Source: an uncultured Erythrobacter sp. (GTDB lineage: Bacteria > Pseudomonadota > Alphaproteobacteria > Sphingomonadales > Sphingomonadaceae). From it: DNA of 64,000 bases. The position numbers were made by a program, and so were the translations under genes. Position 1 is the stretch's first letter. Every line of letters begins with the position of its first letter. Shown here one piece after another: positions 1 through 9,429 of the stretch. The notes under the pieces are model-generated. The model did no database searches and was not told where the DNA came from. It saw nothing but the letters and a program-made list of their open reading frames with translations. The stretch covers positions 236,908 through 300,907 of the forward strand of contig CAJXJR010000003.1 in NCBI GenBank assembly GCA_913055155.1, read 5' to 3'.

Positions 1-18
1 TGCGGCGGGAAAGGACGA

Positions 19-558
19 ATGGACGATCAGGCGAATTCTCGAGGCGACATGCTCGACCAACTGATGGCAGCAGCCCGCGCCGGGGATTTGGCGGCCTATC
101 GGCAATTCCTGGCCGAGGCCGCGCAGCGTATCCGCGCCAGGCTGGCCCGCAAGATCGGCGCAGACAGCGAACTGGAGGACCTGGTGCAGGAATGCCTGAT
201 CGCCATTCATGAAAAGCGCCACACGCTCGACCCCGATCGGCCGGTGGCGCCGTGGATGAATGCGATCGCGCAGTACAAGCTGATCGACCACTGGCGAAAG
301 CGCGGTCGCAGCCCCATCGATCTCGACGACGAGGCCGACATGGCCGTGCCCGCCGATACTCTGGCCAAGGCCGATATCGAGACGCTGCTGGGCAAGCTGC
401 CCCCGGCGCAGGCAGAGGCGATCCGCATGACCCATATCGAAGGCCTGACCAATCGCGAGGCGAGCGAGAAGATCGGCATTGGCGTTTCGGCGATGAAGCT
501 GCGCGTCCATCGCGGGATGCAGCGGCTGAAGGAACTGGCGGACGAAGACGGATCATGA
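19..558 (+). CDS. ECF-family RNA polymerase sigma factor
   Basis: ECF sigma factor of 179 aa that would redirect RNA polymerase to a small regulon when released by its anti-sigma. Region 2 covers about residues 24-95, with the -10 recognition helix near QECLIAIHEKRH (57-68) and W92. Region 4 covers 122-175, with a helix-turn-helix around EGLTNREASEKIG (141-153). AAAGGA lies just upstream of the ATG. Its end overlaps the start of the next gene as ATGA, so the two are translationally coupled and very likely form a sigma/anti-sigma pair of the SigF-NrsF kind. The inducing signal cannot be read from the sequence. Confidence 0.93.
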   Translation: MDDQANSRGDMLDQLMAAARAGDLAAYRQFLAEAAQRIRARLARKIGADSELEDLVQECLIAIHEKRHTLDPDRPVAPWMNAIAQYKLIDHWRKRGRSPIDLDDEADMAVPADTLAKADIETLLGKLPPAQAEAIRMTHIEGLTNREASEKIGIGVSAMKLRVHRGMQRLKELADEDGS

Positions 559-1181
559 GCGAGACCGATAACCTTATCGACCAACTGGCGCAGGACGGCG
601 CAGTGCCCCCTGCCAATGCCTTGCCACGCTTTGTCATGCCGCTGGCGGGCGTGATTGCACTATGTGCGCTAGGGGTGGCGCTGGCGCTGGACGGGGCCTT
701 TGCCTCGGTGCAGCAGAACGGCCTCAACGGCATTGTCGTCAAATGGGGCTTTTCGCTCGCGCTGCTGCTGCTCAGCGCCTTTGCCTTGTGGGCGATCGGC
801 AAGCCCGGCACGCGCACCGGCGGCGCCATGGTGGCGCTGGCCGTGCCCTTCGCCCTGGTCGCCGCGCTGCTGGTGCTGGACCTGCTGGTGGCCGAAGCGA
901 TCTTCCCCGGCGAGACCTGGCGGGAATGCCTTGCCGCCATGGGGATCATGAGCCCGGTTGCCTTCGTCGGCGCCATCGTGGCCACACGCTGGCTGGCTCC
1001 CACCGACCTGCCCCGTGCCGGCCTTGCGGCGGGCCTATTCGGCGGGGCCGTTGCGATGACGGCCTATGCGCCTTACTGCACGCAGCATGGCATGCTCTAC
1101 ATGGCAGTGTTCTGCTGCCTTCCCATCCTCGCCATGGCGGCCCTTGGCTGGCTGCTCGGACCGCGCCTGCTGCGCTGGTAA
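555..1181 (+). CDS. NrsF-like (DUF1109) membrane anti-sigma factor
   Basis: Integral membrane protein of 208 aa with about six hydrophobic segments (roughly 27-50, 62-83, 92-115, 130-145, 155-172, 182-201) and a short cytoplasmic N-terminus. Size, topology and position directly after an ECF sigma gene match the DUF1109/NrsF family, which holds SigF-type sigma factors at the membrane. C125 (in WREC) and C175 (in YCTQH) fit the pair of conserved cysteines that NrsF is reported to need for its response to heavy-metal stress. The ATG at 555 overlaps the sigma stop by four bases; longer in-frame starts lie inside the sigma gene and are rejected. Confidence 0.85.
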   Translation: MSETDNLIDQLAQDGAVPPANALPRFVMPLAGVIALCALGVALALDGAFASVQQNGLNGIVVKWGFSLALLLLSAFALWAIGKPGTRTGGAMVALAVPFALVAALLVLDLLVAEAIFPGETWRECLAAMGIMSPVAFVGAIVATRWLAPTDLPRAGLAAGLFGGAVAMTAYAPYCTQHGMLYMAVFCCLPILAMAALGWLLGPRLLRW

Positions 1182-1193
1182 GGACCTGCGCGC

Positions 1194-2369
1194 ATGAGGG
1201 ACCGGCACGATTATTCCGTGCGGCGCCTGTCGGACTGCCACAAGATCGCGGACTTTCGCGAGCTGGCGCGGCGGCGGCTGCCCTTCCCCGTGTTCAACTA
1301 TATCGACGGCGCGGCGGACGACGAGGCGACGAAAGACCGCAACACCGCCGCCTTTGCCGATGTGGACCTGTTGCCCGACGTGCTGGTGGGGGCGGACAGG
1401 CTGGACCTTTCCACCACCATCATGGGCCGCGAAACCGCCATGCCGCTGATGCTCAGCCCCACGGCGCTGCAACGCATATTCCATTGGCAGGGGGAGCGGG
1501 CGGTGGCCGCCGTGGCGGAGCGCCATAACCTTTGGTTCGGCATCTCCAGCCTCTCCACCGTCAGCATCGAGGAAGTGGGCACGCGCTGGCGCGGGCCCAA
1601 GATGCTGCAATACTACTACCACAAGGATCGCGGCCTCAACGCGGCGCTGGTGGAACGCGCACAGGCGGCGAAGTTCGATGCCGTCACGCTGACGGTCGAT
1701 ACCGTGGTCTCCGGCAATCGCGAGCGGTGCAAGCGCACCGGCTTCACCACCCCGCCCCGGTTCACGCCGTCCAACATGCTGAGCTATGCCATGCACCCGG
1801 CCTGGGCGCTGAATTTCCTGTTTCGCGAGAAGTTCGACCTGCCCAACCTTTCCACACACGTGGCAGCAGGCAGCGGGCAGGCGATTTCGATCCAGGACTA
1901 TTTCGACTCGATGCTCGACCCCAGCCTGAACTGGCAAGCGGCGGAGCAGCTGCGCGACGACTGGGGCGGCAAGTTCTGCCTGAAGGGCATCATGTCCGTG
2001 GGCGATGCCCGGCGCGCTGCCGACATGGGCGTGGATGCGATCATGATCTCCAACCACGGCGGGCGGCAGCTGGATGGCGGGCGCGCGCCGTTCGACCAGC
2101 TGGCCGAGATCGTCGATGCCGTGGGCGACAGGGTGGAAGTGATCCTCGATGGCGGCGTGATGCGCGGCAGCCACGTGGTGAAGGCGCTGAGCATGGGCGC
2201 GAAGGCCGCCAGCGGAGGCCGGCTCTACCTCTACGCGCTGGCTGCAGCCGGAGAAGCGGGCGCGGAGCGCGCAGTGCGCATCCTGAGCGACGAAATCACC
2301 CGCGCGATGCACCTGATGGGCAAGACCGACCCGGCAGAGCTTTCGCGCGACAACCTGCGTTTCAGATAG
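1194..2369 (+). CDS. lldD: FMN-dependent alpha-hydroxy-acid dehydrogenase (L-lactate dehydrogenase type)
   Basis: 391 aa flavoenzyme of the LldD/glycolate oxidase family, which oxidises L-2-hydroxy acids such as L-lactate to 2-oxo acids. The N-terminal FNYIDGAADDE (34-44) is the family's FMN-proximal start. SNHGGRQLD (286-294) carries the active-site His288 and Arg291. ILDGG followed by GRLYLYALAAAG is the phosphate-binding end of the TIM barrel. It begins 12 bases after the anti-sigma gene on the same strand and may be cotranscribed with it. The exact substrate is not certain, because the family also includes mandelate and glycolate enzymes. Confidence 0.88.
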   Translation: MRDRHDYSVRRLSDCHKIADFRELARRRLPFPVFNYIDGAADDEATKDRNTAAFADVDLLPDVLVGADRLDLSTTIMGRETAMPLMLSPTALQRIFHWQGERAVAAVAERHNLWFGISSLSTVSIEEVGTRWRGPKMLQYYYHKDRGLNAALVERAQAAKFDAVTLTVDTVVSGNRERCKRTGFTTPPRFTPSNMLSYAMHPAWALNFLFREKFDLPNLSTHVAAGSGQAISIQDYFDSMLDPSLNWQAAEQLRDDWGGKFCLKGIMSVGDARRAADMGVDAIMISNHGGRQLDGGRAPFDQLAEIVDAVGDRVEVILDGGVMRGSHVVKALSMGAKAASGGRLYLYALAAAGEAGAERAVRILSDEITRAMHLMGKTDPAELSRDNLRFR

Positions 2370-2374
2370 CAGAA

Positions 2375-2402
2375 GGGCCGAGCCCGAAAACGGACCCGGC
2401 CC
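2375..2402. terminator. Hairpin between convergent lldD and creD
   Basis: GGGCCGAGCCCG (2375-2386) and CGGACCCGGCCC (2391-2402) form a 12 bp stem with two mismatches around an AAAA loop, between two convergent genes. There is no real T-run on either strand, so terminator strength is doubtful. Confidence 0.45.
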
Positions 2403-2426
2403 CCCTTGCAACGCCTGATGGGGGGA

Positions 2427-3836
2427 TCAGGCGATGGGTTCTGCTTCTGCGTCCTCGCTCTTGCGCACGGCAGACCAGTCCACCTTGCGGGTGGCGAACA
2501 TGATCCCCGCCAGCGCGGCGAACAGCAGCAGCGAACCGATCAGCAGCGAGTAGGTCTCTGCATTCAGCAGCACGTAGAGCACGCCGTAGAGCGCTGCGAG
2601 CATCAGGCCGATGAACCCGGCCCTGCGCCACGTGCCCAGCACGGCGGCGTTATAGGCGGTCAGCAAGCCGATGATCGCGGCAGCGGCCACAAGGTAGGCG
2701 AGCGAGAAGCCGATCACCTCGGCAAAGGCCAGCAGCATGACGAAGAACAGCACCAGCCCCGCGCCGGTGAGCAAGTACTCCGCCGCCGCCACGCGCGCGC
2801 CGCCGACAATGTCGAACATCAGCAGCGTGGCGAAGGTAAAGCCGATGAACAGGAAACCGTATTTCACCGCCCGGTCCACCTGGCTGTAGAGGTCGACCGG
2901 GTCGACGAGGCCGATGGAAACCGCCTGCGTCGGCGTGGCAGAGGCGACGCGCACGGATTCGATTTCCGGATAGCTGGAATTGACCGGCGCGACCGGGCCC
3001 GCGGGCTGGTCGGACACGGAGAGCAATTGCTGCCCCAGCGCCAGGTTGGTGATGCCCGCATAGGTGGCGGTAAAGCCTTCGGACGAGATCTCGCGTTCGT
3101 CAGGCAGGAAACCACCGGTAAAGCTGGGGTGCGGCCAGGGCGAAGTAACGTGCCATTCGGTCTCGCCACCGCGCGGGATCATCGACAGCGAATGGCTGCC
3201 GCGCAGGCCATAGCTCCACGTCACTTCCAGCGGTGCCTCTGCCGTCCACTCGGCAACCGGGGCGGAAAAGCCGCGCCCGGAAGTGGCAAGCGGGCCGTTG
3301 CCGGGGTTGAGCTCCACTTGCGTGCCGCCAACCACCACACGCGCGCTGTCGGTAAGGCCGCGCGGGTCGGAAATGCCAAAGCGCAGTTCGGCTTGCGCCA
3401 GCAGCAAGTCCTCGCGGTCAATATCCAGCCGTCCCAGTTCATCCGTCAGGGCAAAGCTGGCCGTTCCCTGCATCTCGCCCGAATAGACGACACTTTCGTA
3501 GATCGCGTAGGCCTTGCGGTCGGGATCGAGCGCGGTTTCGATATTCTGCGCGAGCGGGGAGACGAACAGCTCGCGGCGCACTTGCCGTCGCCGCTCGGTT
3601 ACCACGCCGTCGACCGTTTCGGCCTCGACGCTTTCGGCCATGAAGGGGATCACCAGCACCGGCCCGGTCACGGTCTGCGCCCCGCCCCAGCCTTGCGTGA
3701 TCTGCGCCTGCGCCTGCTGTGACTGGTTTTCGCGGTCGTAGACCAGCGCATAGACCATCAGCAGCGGCACGATCAGCACCCCTGCGACAAGACCGGCCAG
3801 CAGAAGCTTCATGCCGGGGCTTCGTTCACGTTTCAT
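2427..3836 (-). CDS. creD: CreD-family inner membrane protein
   Basis: 469 aa membrane protein of the CreD family. It has one N-terminal transmembrane helix (about residues 8-29), a long periplasmic beta-rich region with the family's QxWGG...GPVLVIPF start, and a C-terminal block of about five to six helices ending in a charged tail. Enteric CreD is part of the Cre (carbon source responsive) regulon and affects envelope stress and beta-lactam or colicin tolerance; its biochemical role is unknown. No creBC two-component genes are in the window. The ATG at 3836 is preceded by AGGGAGA at good spacing and is preferred over upstream in-frame starts. Confidence 0.87.
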   Translation of the reverse strand: MKRERSPGMKLLLAGLVAGVLIVPLLMVYALVYDRENQSQQAQAQITQGWGGAQTVTGPVLVIPFMAESVEAETVDGVVTERRRQVRRELFVSPLAQNIETALDPDRKAYAIYESVVYSGEMQGTASFALTDELGRLDIDREDLLLAQAELRFGISDPRGLTDSARVVVGGTQVELNPGNGPLATSGRGFSAPVAEWTAEAPLEVTWSYGLRGSHSLSMIPRGGETEWHVTSPWPHPSFTGGFLPDEREISSEGFTATYAGITNLALGQQLLSVSDQPAGPVAPVNSSYPEIESVRVASATPTQAVSIGLVDPVDLYSQVDRAVKYGFLFIGFTFATLLMFDIVGGARVAAAEYLLTGAGLVLFFVMLLAFAEVIGFSLAYLVAAAAIIGLLTAYNAAVLGTWRRAGFIGLMLAALYGVLYVLLNAETYSLLIGSLLLFAALAGIMFATRKVDWSAVRKSEDAEAEPIA

Positions 3837-3952
3837 CGCTTGATTCTCCCTCATAGACTGCGACGAATCGTGCATTGCGAGCGACGAACTGAATGTTCTG
3901 TGAACTCTCAGAGCCGTTGATGCGCATTTCATCGGCGTGCAGGATGCTCGCC

Positions 3953-4624
3953 ATGCTGAAACGATTCGCAATCCCACGAATTGGGGGTGCCGCGCTGCTG
4001 GCGCTCTCGCTCACCACGCCGCTGGCCGCGCAGGACGAAGGCGAAGCCGCCCAGCCCGAGCAGGCCTACGCCACGACCGACGTCGTGCTGCAAACCACCA
4101 TGGGCGAGATCGTGATCGCGCTGGAGACCGAGCGCGCGCCGATCACCGCGGGCAATTTCCTGCGCTACGTGGAGGAAGATCGCTTCGACGGCACCGTCTT
4201 CTACCGCGCCATGCACATGGACTGGGGCGACCAGCCCAACGGCCTGATCCAGGGCGGCACCCAGTGGGACCCGGAGCGCATTTTGCCCGGCATCGAACAC
4301 GAACCGACGACGCTGACCGGCCTCAGCCACACGCGCGGCGCATTGTCGATGGCAATGGGTGAACCGGGCACGGCGAACGGCGATTTCTCGATCATGCTGG
4401 GCGACCAGACCGGGCTGGATGCCAATCCCGAAAGCGACGATCCGGTGTGGCAGAACGGCTATGCCGTGTTCGGCTATGTCATCGACGGCATGGACGTGGT
4501 CGAAGCGATCCACGCCGCCCCTATCGATCCGGAAAAGGGCGAAGGCTGGATGCAGGGCCAGATGCTGGCCGACCCGGTCGAAATCGTCGAAGCGCGCGTG
4601 GTCGAGGAAACTGCGGACGAGTAG
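3953..4624 (+). CDS. Cyclophilin-type peptidyl-prolyl cis-trans isomerase, exported
   Basis: 223 aa protein with a signal peptide (hydrophobic stretch ending LTTPLAAQ) followed by a cyclophilin domain. TTMGEIVIALETERAPITAGNF is the typical N-terminal strand and helix, and FYRAMH, GLIQGG and the later AVFGYVIDGMDVV match bacterial PpiA/PpiB. It should catalyse prolyl isomerisation of periplasmic proteins. The ATG at 3953 has AGGATG about eight bases upstream; two other in-frame ATGs (3944, 3920) are possible. The usual cyclophilin arginine (FHR) is FYR here. It is divergent from creD and convergent with the M20 peptidase gene. Confidence 0.87.
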   Translation: MLKRFAIPRIGGAALLALSLTTPLAAQDEGEAAQPEQAYATTDVVLQTTMGEIVIALETERAPITAGNFLRYVEEDRFDGTVFYRAMHMDWGDQPNGLIQGGTQWDPERILPGIEHEPTTLTGLSHTRGALSMAMGEPGTANGDFSIMLGDQTGLDANPESDDPVWQNGYAVFGYVIDGMDVVEAIHAAPIDPEKGEGWMQGQMLADPVEIVEARVVEETADE

Positions 4625-4627
4625 CGG

Positions 4628-5944
4628 TCAGTCCCGCTCGGGCCTCTCCGCTGCCAGTCGGCTCATCAGGATCGCCGTGCGCTGCGCCTGCCGGGTAAAA
4701 CTGCGCAGGTCCACCGTCTCGCCAACGGCATGGCTGCCCGATCCATCCGGCCCCATGCCCGCCAGCCCATCGGCATAAGGCGCGACGAAGCTGATATCGG
4801 CGGCACCACGGCGAGCGGGCGGGAAAATGCCCATTTCCTCCAGCCCCATGTCTGCGTTGATCGCGTTCAGGCGCGCGAACAGCGCCATGTTGCCTTCGCT
4901 GGGCGACATGGGCGGATAGCGGAAGGCAAATTCGATTTCCGCATCGGTGCCGGGCAGGTTGTCATCGACAATGGCCTGCATGGCAGCGGCAATGCGGTCG
5001 GTCTGCTCCTGTGAGATCGTGCGCAAGTCCCCTCGCGCCACCGCAGTGGAGGGGATGATATTGGTCTTGCCCACCGCAGCGGCGCCAAGGCGGTCTTCGG
5101 CCAGTTCCGCCGGCGTACCGCCCGCCATGAAACCGACGTTGTAGGTGAGGTTCTCCTCCGGCAGTTCCTCGCGAAAGGTGTCGAGGATGCGTGCCATCTC
5201 GTAGATCGCACCATAGCCTGCACGCTCGCCAAACACACCCGAGGAATGGCCGGTGCGGCCGGTGGTCGTCAGCGTCCAGCTGTTCGACGAACGCCGCGCA
5301 ACCACGCCCATGTCGCGCCCGTCCTGCACCGACAGCCCCTCGAAACCCAGCGCCACGTCGGCCCATTGGCCTGCTGCGACAAGGTCTGCACGCGCCTGCT
5401 CTATCGGGTTGCCGACGTCTTCCTCGTCCCCCGTCAACGCGACCACGATGTTGGCGCCGTCCAGCGTGCCCGCCGCCTGCATGGCGTTGAGGGCGGAGAG
5501 GATGACCACGATCCCGCCCTTGTCGTCCACCACGCCCGGGCCGGTGGCAGTGTCGCCGTCACGAACGAACTGCTGGAACGGCGATGCCGGTTCGAAGACC
5601 GTGTCGATATGGCCGATCAGCAGCATGCGGGTGCTGGCGGGATCGCCGTGGCGCGTCGCAAACAGGTGCCCGGCGCGCCCGACGTGATCCTGATCGATCC
5701 ATTCGACTTCGAAGCCAAGCGCCTCGAACTGCGGCACCAGCATCTGCCCCACTTCGCGCACGCCCTCGTGGTTGTGGGTGCCCGAATTGATGTTGGTCAT
5801 CGCCTCCAGCAAGGCGACATCGCTGTCGAACCCGGCCTCCACTGTCTCGATCATCACCTGTTCGGCAGGCGAAAGCTGGGCGACCGCGGGCGACGCCACG
5901 CTTGCGGCAAGCAAACCTGCCAGCGCGGCGTGCCTGACCGGCAT
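4628..5944 (-). CDS. M20-family metallopeptidase (glutamate carboxypeptidase-like), exported
   Basis: 438 aa zinc peptidase with a signal peptide (cleavage near ASPAVAQ, residue 23). M20 metal-site motifs are GHIDTVF (H112, D114 as nucleating Asp), GVVDDKGG (D140), TGDEEDVG (E174 catalytic base, E175 ligand) and GSGSHAVGE (terminal His ligand). It resembles periplasmic carboxypeptidase G2-like enzymes that remove C-terminal glutamate or other residues. Its ATG shares its first base with the sdhA TGA (TGATG), so it is translated downstream of sdhA. That is an odd partner, sitting where sdhB would be expected. Confidence 0.88.
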   Translation of the reverse strand: MPVRHAALAGLLAASVASPAVAQLSPAEQVMIETVEAGFDSDVALLEAMTNINSGTHNHEGVREVGQMLVPQFEALGFEVEWIDQDHVGRAGHLFATRHGDPASTRMLLIGHIDTVFEPASPFQQFVRDGDTATGPGVVDDKGGIVVILSALNAMQAAGTLDGANIVVALTGDEEDVGNPIEQARADLVAAGQWADVALGFEGLSVQDGRDMGVVARRSSNSWTLTTTGRTGHSSGVFGERAGYGAIYEMARILDTFREELPEENLTYNVGFMAGGTPAELAEDRLGAAAVGKTNIIPSTAVARGDLRTISQEQTDRIAAAMQAIVDDNLPGTDAEIEFAFRYPPMSPSEGNMALFARLNAINADMGLEEMGIFPPARRGAADISFVAPYADGLAGMGPDGSGSHAVGETVDLRSFTRQAQRTAILMSRLAAERPERD

Positions 5945-7791
5945 CAATAGACGCGCTTCTTCGGCTTGATGTATTCGGCGTCGTCGGTGAGCGTGTATTC
6001 GTGCACCGGGCGGTAATCGATCTTCACCGAACCGTCCTTGCCGCCCCAGCCTTCGAACCAGGCAGCGGTGTGCTTCATCCAGTTCTCGTCGTCGCGGCCG
6101 TTGGTTTCTTCGTTGAAGTAATCCTCGTTCACGTGCGCGCCGCGGCATTCCTTGCGGTTGGCGGCGGAATGCATGGTGACGGCGGCCTGGCCGATGAGGT
6201 TGTCCAGTTCCAGCGTCTCGACCAGGTCCGAGTTCCAGATCAGCGAGCGGTCGCTGACCTTGATGTCGTTCATCCGGGCGTAGATGTCGGTGAGCTGCGA
6301 CTTGCCTTCCTCCAGCAGCTCGTCGCTGCGGAACACGGCGGCGTGCTTCGACATGCACTGCTGCATTTCGGTGCGGATCGAGGCGGTCGAGGAATCGCCG
6401 TCGGCGTGGCGGAAGTGGTCGAGCCGCGAAAGCGCCAGGTCGGCGCTGTCGGCGGGCAGTTCGTCATGGCTCTGGCCGGGCTTGATGGTGTCGCGCAGGC
6501 GGTGGCCCGCCGCACGGCCGAACACCACCAGGTCGGTGAGCGAGTTGGAGCCGAGACGGTTCGCCCCGTGCACCGAGACGCAGGCCGCCTCGCCCACGGC
6601 AAACAGGCCGGGCACCACGGTTTCCGGATCGCCATCGGGCCCGATGGTCACCACTTCGCCGTGATAGTTCGTGGGGATACCGCCCATGTTGTAGTGCACG
6701 GTGGGCACCACCGGCAGCGGCTGGCGGGTCAGGTCTACCCCGGCAAAGATCTTGCCGCTTTCGGTAATGCCCGGCAGGCGCTGCGCCAGCACGTTCGGGT
6801 CGATGTGGTCTAGGTGCAGGAAGATGTGGTCCTTGTTCGGGCCCACGCCGCGCCCTTCGCGGATCTCGATCGCCATCGAGCGCGAGACGACGTCACGGCT
6901 GGCAAGGTCCTTCGCCGAAGGGGCATAGCGTTCCATGAACCGCTCGCCTTCGGAGTTGGTCAGGTAACCGCCTTCGCCGCGCGCGCCCTCGGTAATCAGC
7001 ACGCCTGCGCCATAGATGCCGGTGGGGTGGAACTGCACGAATTCCATGTCCTGCAGCGGCAGGCCGGCACGCAGCACCATGCCGCCGCCGTCACCGGTGC
7101 AAGTGTGGGCGCTGGTGCAGGTAAAGTAGGTGCGGCCATAGCCGCCAGTCGCCAGCACCACGGCGTGGCTGCGGAAACGGTGGATCGAGCCATCGTCAAG
7201 GCACATGGCGATCACGCCGACGCACTTGCCGTCCTTCATGATCAGGTCGATGGCGAAGTATTCGATGTAGAAATCCGCCGCGTACTTCAGGCTCTGCTGG
7301 TACAGCGTGTGCAGCAGCGCGTGGCCGGTGCGGTCGGCGGCAGCGCAGGTGCGCTGCACCGGCGGGCCTTCGCCCATGTTCTGCATGTGGCCGCCGAAGG
7401 GACGCTGGTAGATCGTGCCCTCCTCGTTACGGCTGAAGGGCATGCCTGCGTGTTCCAGTTCCAGGATCGTGTCGGGCGCCTCGCGCACCAGGTATTCGAT
7501 GGCGTCCTGGTCACCCAGCCAGTCGGCACCCTTCACGGTGTCGTACATGTGCCACTGCCAGTGGTCGGGCGTGTTGTTGCCCAGCGCGGCAGCCACGCCG
7601 CCTTGCGCTGCCACGGTGTGGCTGCGGGTGGGGAACACCTTGGTGATGTTGGCGGTCTTCAGCCCGGCCTCTGCCGCGCCCATGGTGGCGCGCAGGCCGG
7701 AACCGCCGGCCCCCACCACCACCACGTCATAGGTGTGGTCGATGATCGGGTAGGCGCGACCGTTGATTTCGAAAGTCTCTTTGCGGGCCAT
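5944..7791 (-). CDS. sdhA: Succinate dehydrogenase flavoprotein subunit
   Basis: 615 aa catalytic subunit of respiratory complex II (succinate:quinone oxidoreductase). [12 protein letters not shown] (24-35) is the FAD dinucleotide fold. [10 protein letters not shown] (56-65) contains H58, the histidine that covalently binds [12 protein letters not shown] and the C-terminal [14 protein letters not shown] are classic SdhA signatures. It follows sdhC and sdhD without gaps (sdhD ends at 7791) and is followed by an M20 peptidase gene rather than sdhB. Confidence 0.98.
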   Translation of the reverse strand: MARKETFEINGRAYPIIDHTYDVVVVGAGGSGLRATMGAAEAGLKTANITKVFPTRSHTVAAQGGVAAALGNNTPDHWQWHMYDTVKGADWLGDQDAIEYLVREAPDTILELEHAGMPFSRNEEGTIYQRPFGGHMQNMGEGPPVQRTCAAADRTGHALLHTLYQQSLKYAADFYIEYFAIDLIMKDGKCVGVIAMCLDDGSIHRFRSHAVVLATGGYGRTYFTCTSAHTCTGDGGGMVLRAGLPLQDMEFVQFHPTGIYGAGVLITEGARGEGGYLTNSEGERFMERYAPSAKDLASRDVVSRSMAIEIREGRGVGPNKDHIFLHLDHIDPNVLAQRLPGITESGKIFAGVDLTRQPLPVVPTVHYNMGGIPTNYHGEVVTIGPDGDPETVVPGLFAVGEAACVSVHGANRLGSNSLTDLVVFGRAAGHRLRDTIKPGQSHDELPADSADLALSRLDHFRHADGDSSTASIRTEMQQCMSKHAAVFRSDELLEEGKSQLTDIYARMNDIKVSDRSLIWNSDLVETLELDNLIGQAAVTMHSAANRKECRGAHVNEDYFNEETNGRDDENWMKHTAAWFEGWGGKDGSVKIDYRPVHEYTLTDDAEYIKPKKRVY

Positions 7792-8180
7792 CAGGCGGCT
7801 CCTCCGGAGAAGACAAGGCGAGCAAGGCAGAAGAGGCCGAAGGCGGCGCCTGCGAAGCTGGCAATATTCAGAAGCAGGATGGCACCGAACTTGGTGCCGC
7901 TTTCGTGCAGGTAATCCTCGATCAGCACCTGCAGGCCCAGGCGGGCATGCCAGAAGGTGGAGATAACCAGCAGCGCCACCATGAAGGCGGGCAGCGGCGA
8001 GGACAGCCAGCCTGCGACGCTGGCGTAGGAATAGTCGCCCAGCAGCGCCAGCGAAATGCCCAGGAACACCATGGTGACAAGATTGCCGACCGCGGTGAAG
8101 CGCTGCATCAGCCAGTGATGCGGGCCCTCGTGTGCCGAACCAAGGCCGCGTACCCGGCCGATCGAAGTTCCGTTACCCAT
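7791..8180 (-). CDS. sdhD: Succinate dehydrogenase membrane anchor subunit
   Basis: 129 aa membrane anchor with three transmembrane helices (about residues 28-48, 57-79, 98-124). The [14 protein letters not shown] region in the second helix matches the heme- and quinone-proximal part of alphaproteobacterial SdhD. It is the middle gene of sdhC-sdhD-sdhA, and its end abuts the sdhA start. Confidence 0.93.
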   Translation of the reverse strand: MGNGTSIGRVRGLGSAHEGPHHWLMQRFTAVGNLVTMVFLGISLALLGDYSYASVAGWLSSPLPAFMVALLVISTFWHARLGLQVLIEDYLHESGTKFGAILLLNIASFAGAAFGLFCLARLVFSGGAA

Positions 8181-8192
8181 TCTTGCCTCCCC

Positions 8193-8573
8193 TCAAGCCA
8201 GCAGGATGAAGGCCCAGAAGGCCACGGTGAGCACGATCCCTGCGACCATCGAGATCACGGAGAAGGTGCGATTGGTGTTCAGTTCGTACCCCGCGCCGAT
8301 ATCCAGCACGAAGTGGCGCAGCCCAGAGGACATATGGGTGAAACAGGCCCAGGTCAGGCCCACCAGCACCACCATGCCATACCAGCTGGAAGCATGGGTA
8401 TGGAACGTCTCGTAAGCGTCCGGCCCGCCGGCCAGCGCGCCCAGCCACCAAAGCAGCACGCCGAGGCCGACGATCGCCATCCCGTCACCGGAGATGCGGT
8501 GCAGGATGGATACCGTCATGTGCGGTCCCCATTTCCAGATTTGCAGGTGCGGTGAAAGCGGGCGGTTGTCCAT
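8193..8573 (-). CDS. sdhC: Succinate dehydrogenase cytochrome b556 subunit
   Basis: 126 aa cytochrome b subunit of complex II. RPLSPHLQIWKW at the start and SILHRISG (22-29) are the standard SdhC N-terminal signature. THMSSGLRHFVLD (79-91) carries the heme-ligand histidine (H80) and the conserved RH pair. Three transmembrane helices follow. The ATG at 8573 begins exactly at MDNRPLSPH; the longer open frame to 9095 runs antisense to the SDR gene and is not coding. Confidence 0.95.
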   Translation of the reverse strand: MDNRPLSPHLQIWKWGPHMTVSILHRISGDGMAIVGLGVLLWWLGALAGGPDAYETFHTHASSWYGMVVLVGLTWACFTHMSSGLRHFVLDIGAGYELNTNRTFSVISMVAGIVLTVAFWAFILLA

Positions 8574-8718
8574 GGCATGTCCCGTTGGTTGCGAATGTGG
8601 GCCCCATCTAGCGCATGTGGCGCGCGAGACAAGCGGCCCTTGGCCCATATCGCCCATTTGCCGAGCCACTTGCGGACAGTCTTTCCCCCTGCCCCGCCCA
8701 TCGCTATGACCGGCGCCC

Positions 8719-9429
8719 ATGACCAATATTCTTGTTACAGGCAGCAGCAGGGGCATCGGCCAGGCAATTGCCGACCAGTTGGCAGAGCGCGGCTGCAACG
8801 TCATGGGCCATGCCACCCGCGCCATCGATTCGCGCACCATCGCCGCCGATTTCGCCGACCCGCCTGCCCCGCAGATGCTGTGGGAAGAGGCGCTGCACCG
8901 CCTCGACGGGCGGATCGACGTGCTGGTGAACAATGCCGGGCTGTTCGAACAGATCCCGCTGCACGCCAGCGACATCGAGTGGCTGGATCGCTGGGAAGAC
9001 ACACTGCGCATCAACCTGACGGCCGCCGCCCAGCTCAGCCGCTTTGCCGTGCGCCACTGGCAGGAACGCGGCTCTGCCGGGCGGATCGTGCACATTGCCA
9101 GCCGCGCGGCCTATCGTGGCGATTCGCCGGCGCACTGGCACTATGCGGCAGCCAAGGGCGGCATGGTGGCCATGCACAAGACCATCGCCCGCGGCTATGC
9201 CGCCGAAGGCATCCTGTCCTTCGCCATCACCCCCGGCTTTACCGATACCGCCATGGCGGGCGACTACCTGGAAAGCCGCGGCGGCGAAGGGCTGCTGGCC
9301 GATATCCCGCTGGGCCGCGTGGCCGAACCGGAAGAGATCGCCGATATCGCCGTGTTCTGCTCGCTCGACGCCCCGCCCAGCATGACCGGCGCGGTGATCG
9401 ACGCCAACGGCGCCAGCTATGTCCGGTAG
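8719..9429 (+). CDS. SDR-family NAD(P)-dependent oxidoreductase
   Basis: 236 aa classical short-chain dehydrogenase. TGSSRGIG (7-14) is the cofactor-binding turn, NNAG (71-74) the central strand, and S128, Y142 and K146 (YAAAK) the catalytic triad. It is slightly shorter than the usual 245-255 aa but complete. Its 3' end overlaps the beta-lactamase gene by 11 bases. The substrate cannot be predicted; a FabG-like or secondary-alcohol role is possible. It is divergent from sdhC across about 145 bases that would hold both promoters. Confidence 0.88.
   Translation: MTNILVTGSSRGIGQAIADQLAERGCNVMGHATRAIDSRTIAADFADPPAPQMLWEEALHRLDGRIDVLVNNAGLFEQIPLHASDIEWLDRWEDTLRINLTAAAQLSRFAVRHWQERGSAGRIVHIASRAAYRGDSPAHWHYAAAKGGMVAMHKTIARGYAAEGILSFAITPGFTDTAMAGDYLESRGGEGLLADIPLGRVAEPEEIADIAVFCSLDAPPSMTGAVIDANGASYVR

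Noticed and set aside
1035..2411. 458 aa open frame on the minus strand
   Set aside because: Antisense to lldD with His/Ala/Gly-rich composition typical of a GC-rich shadow frame; no domain.
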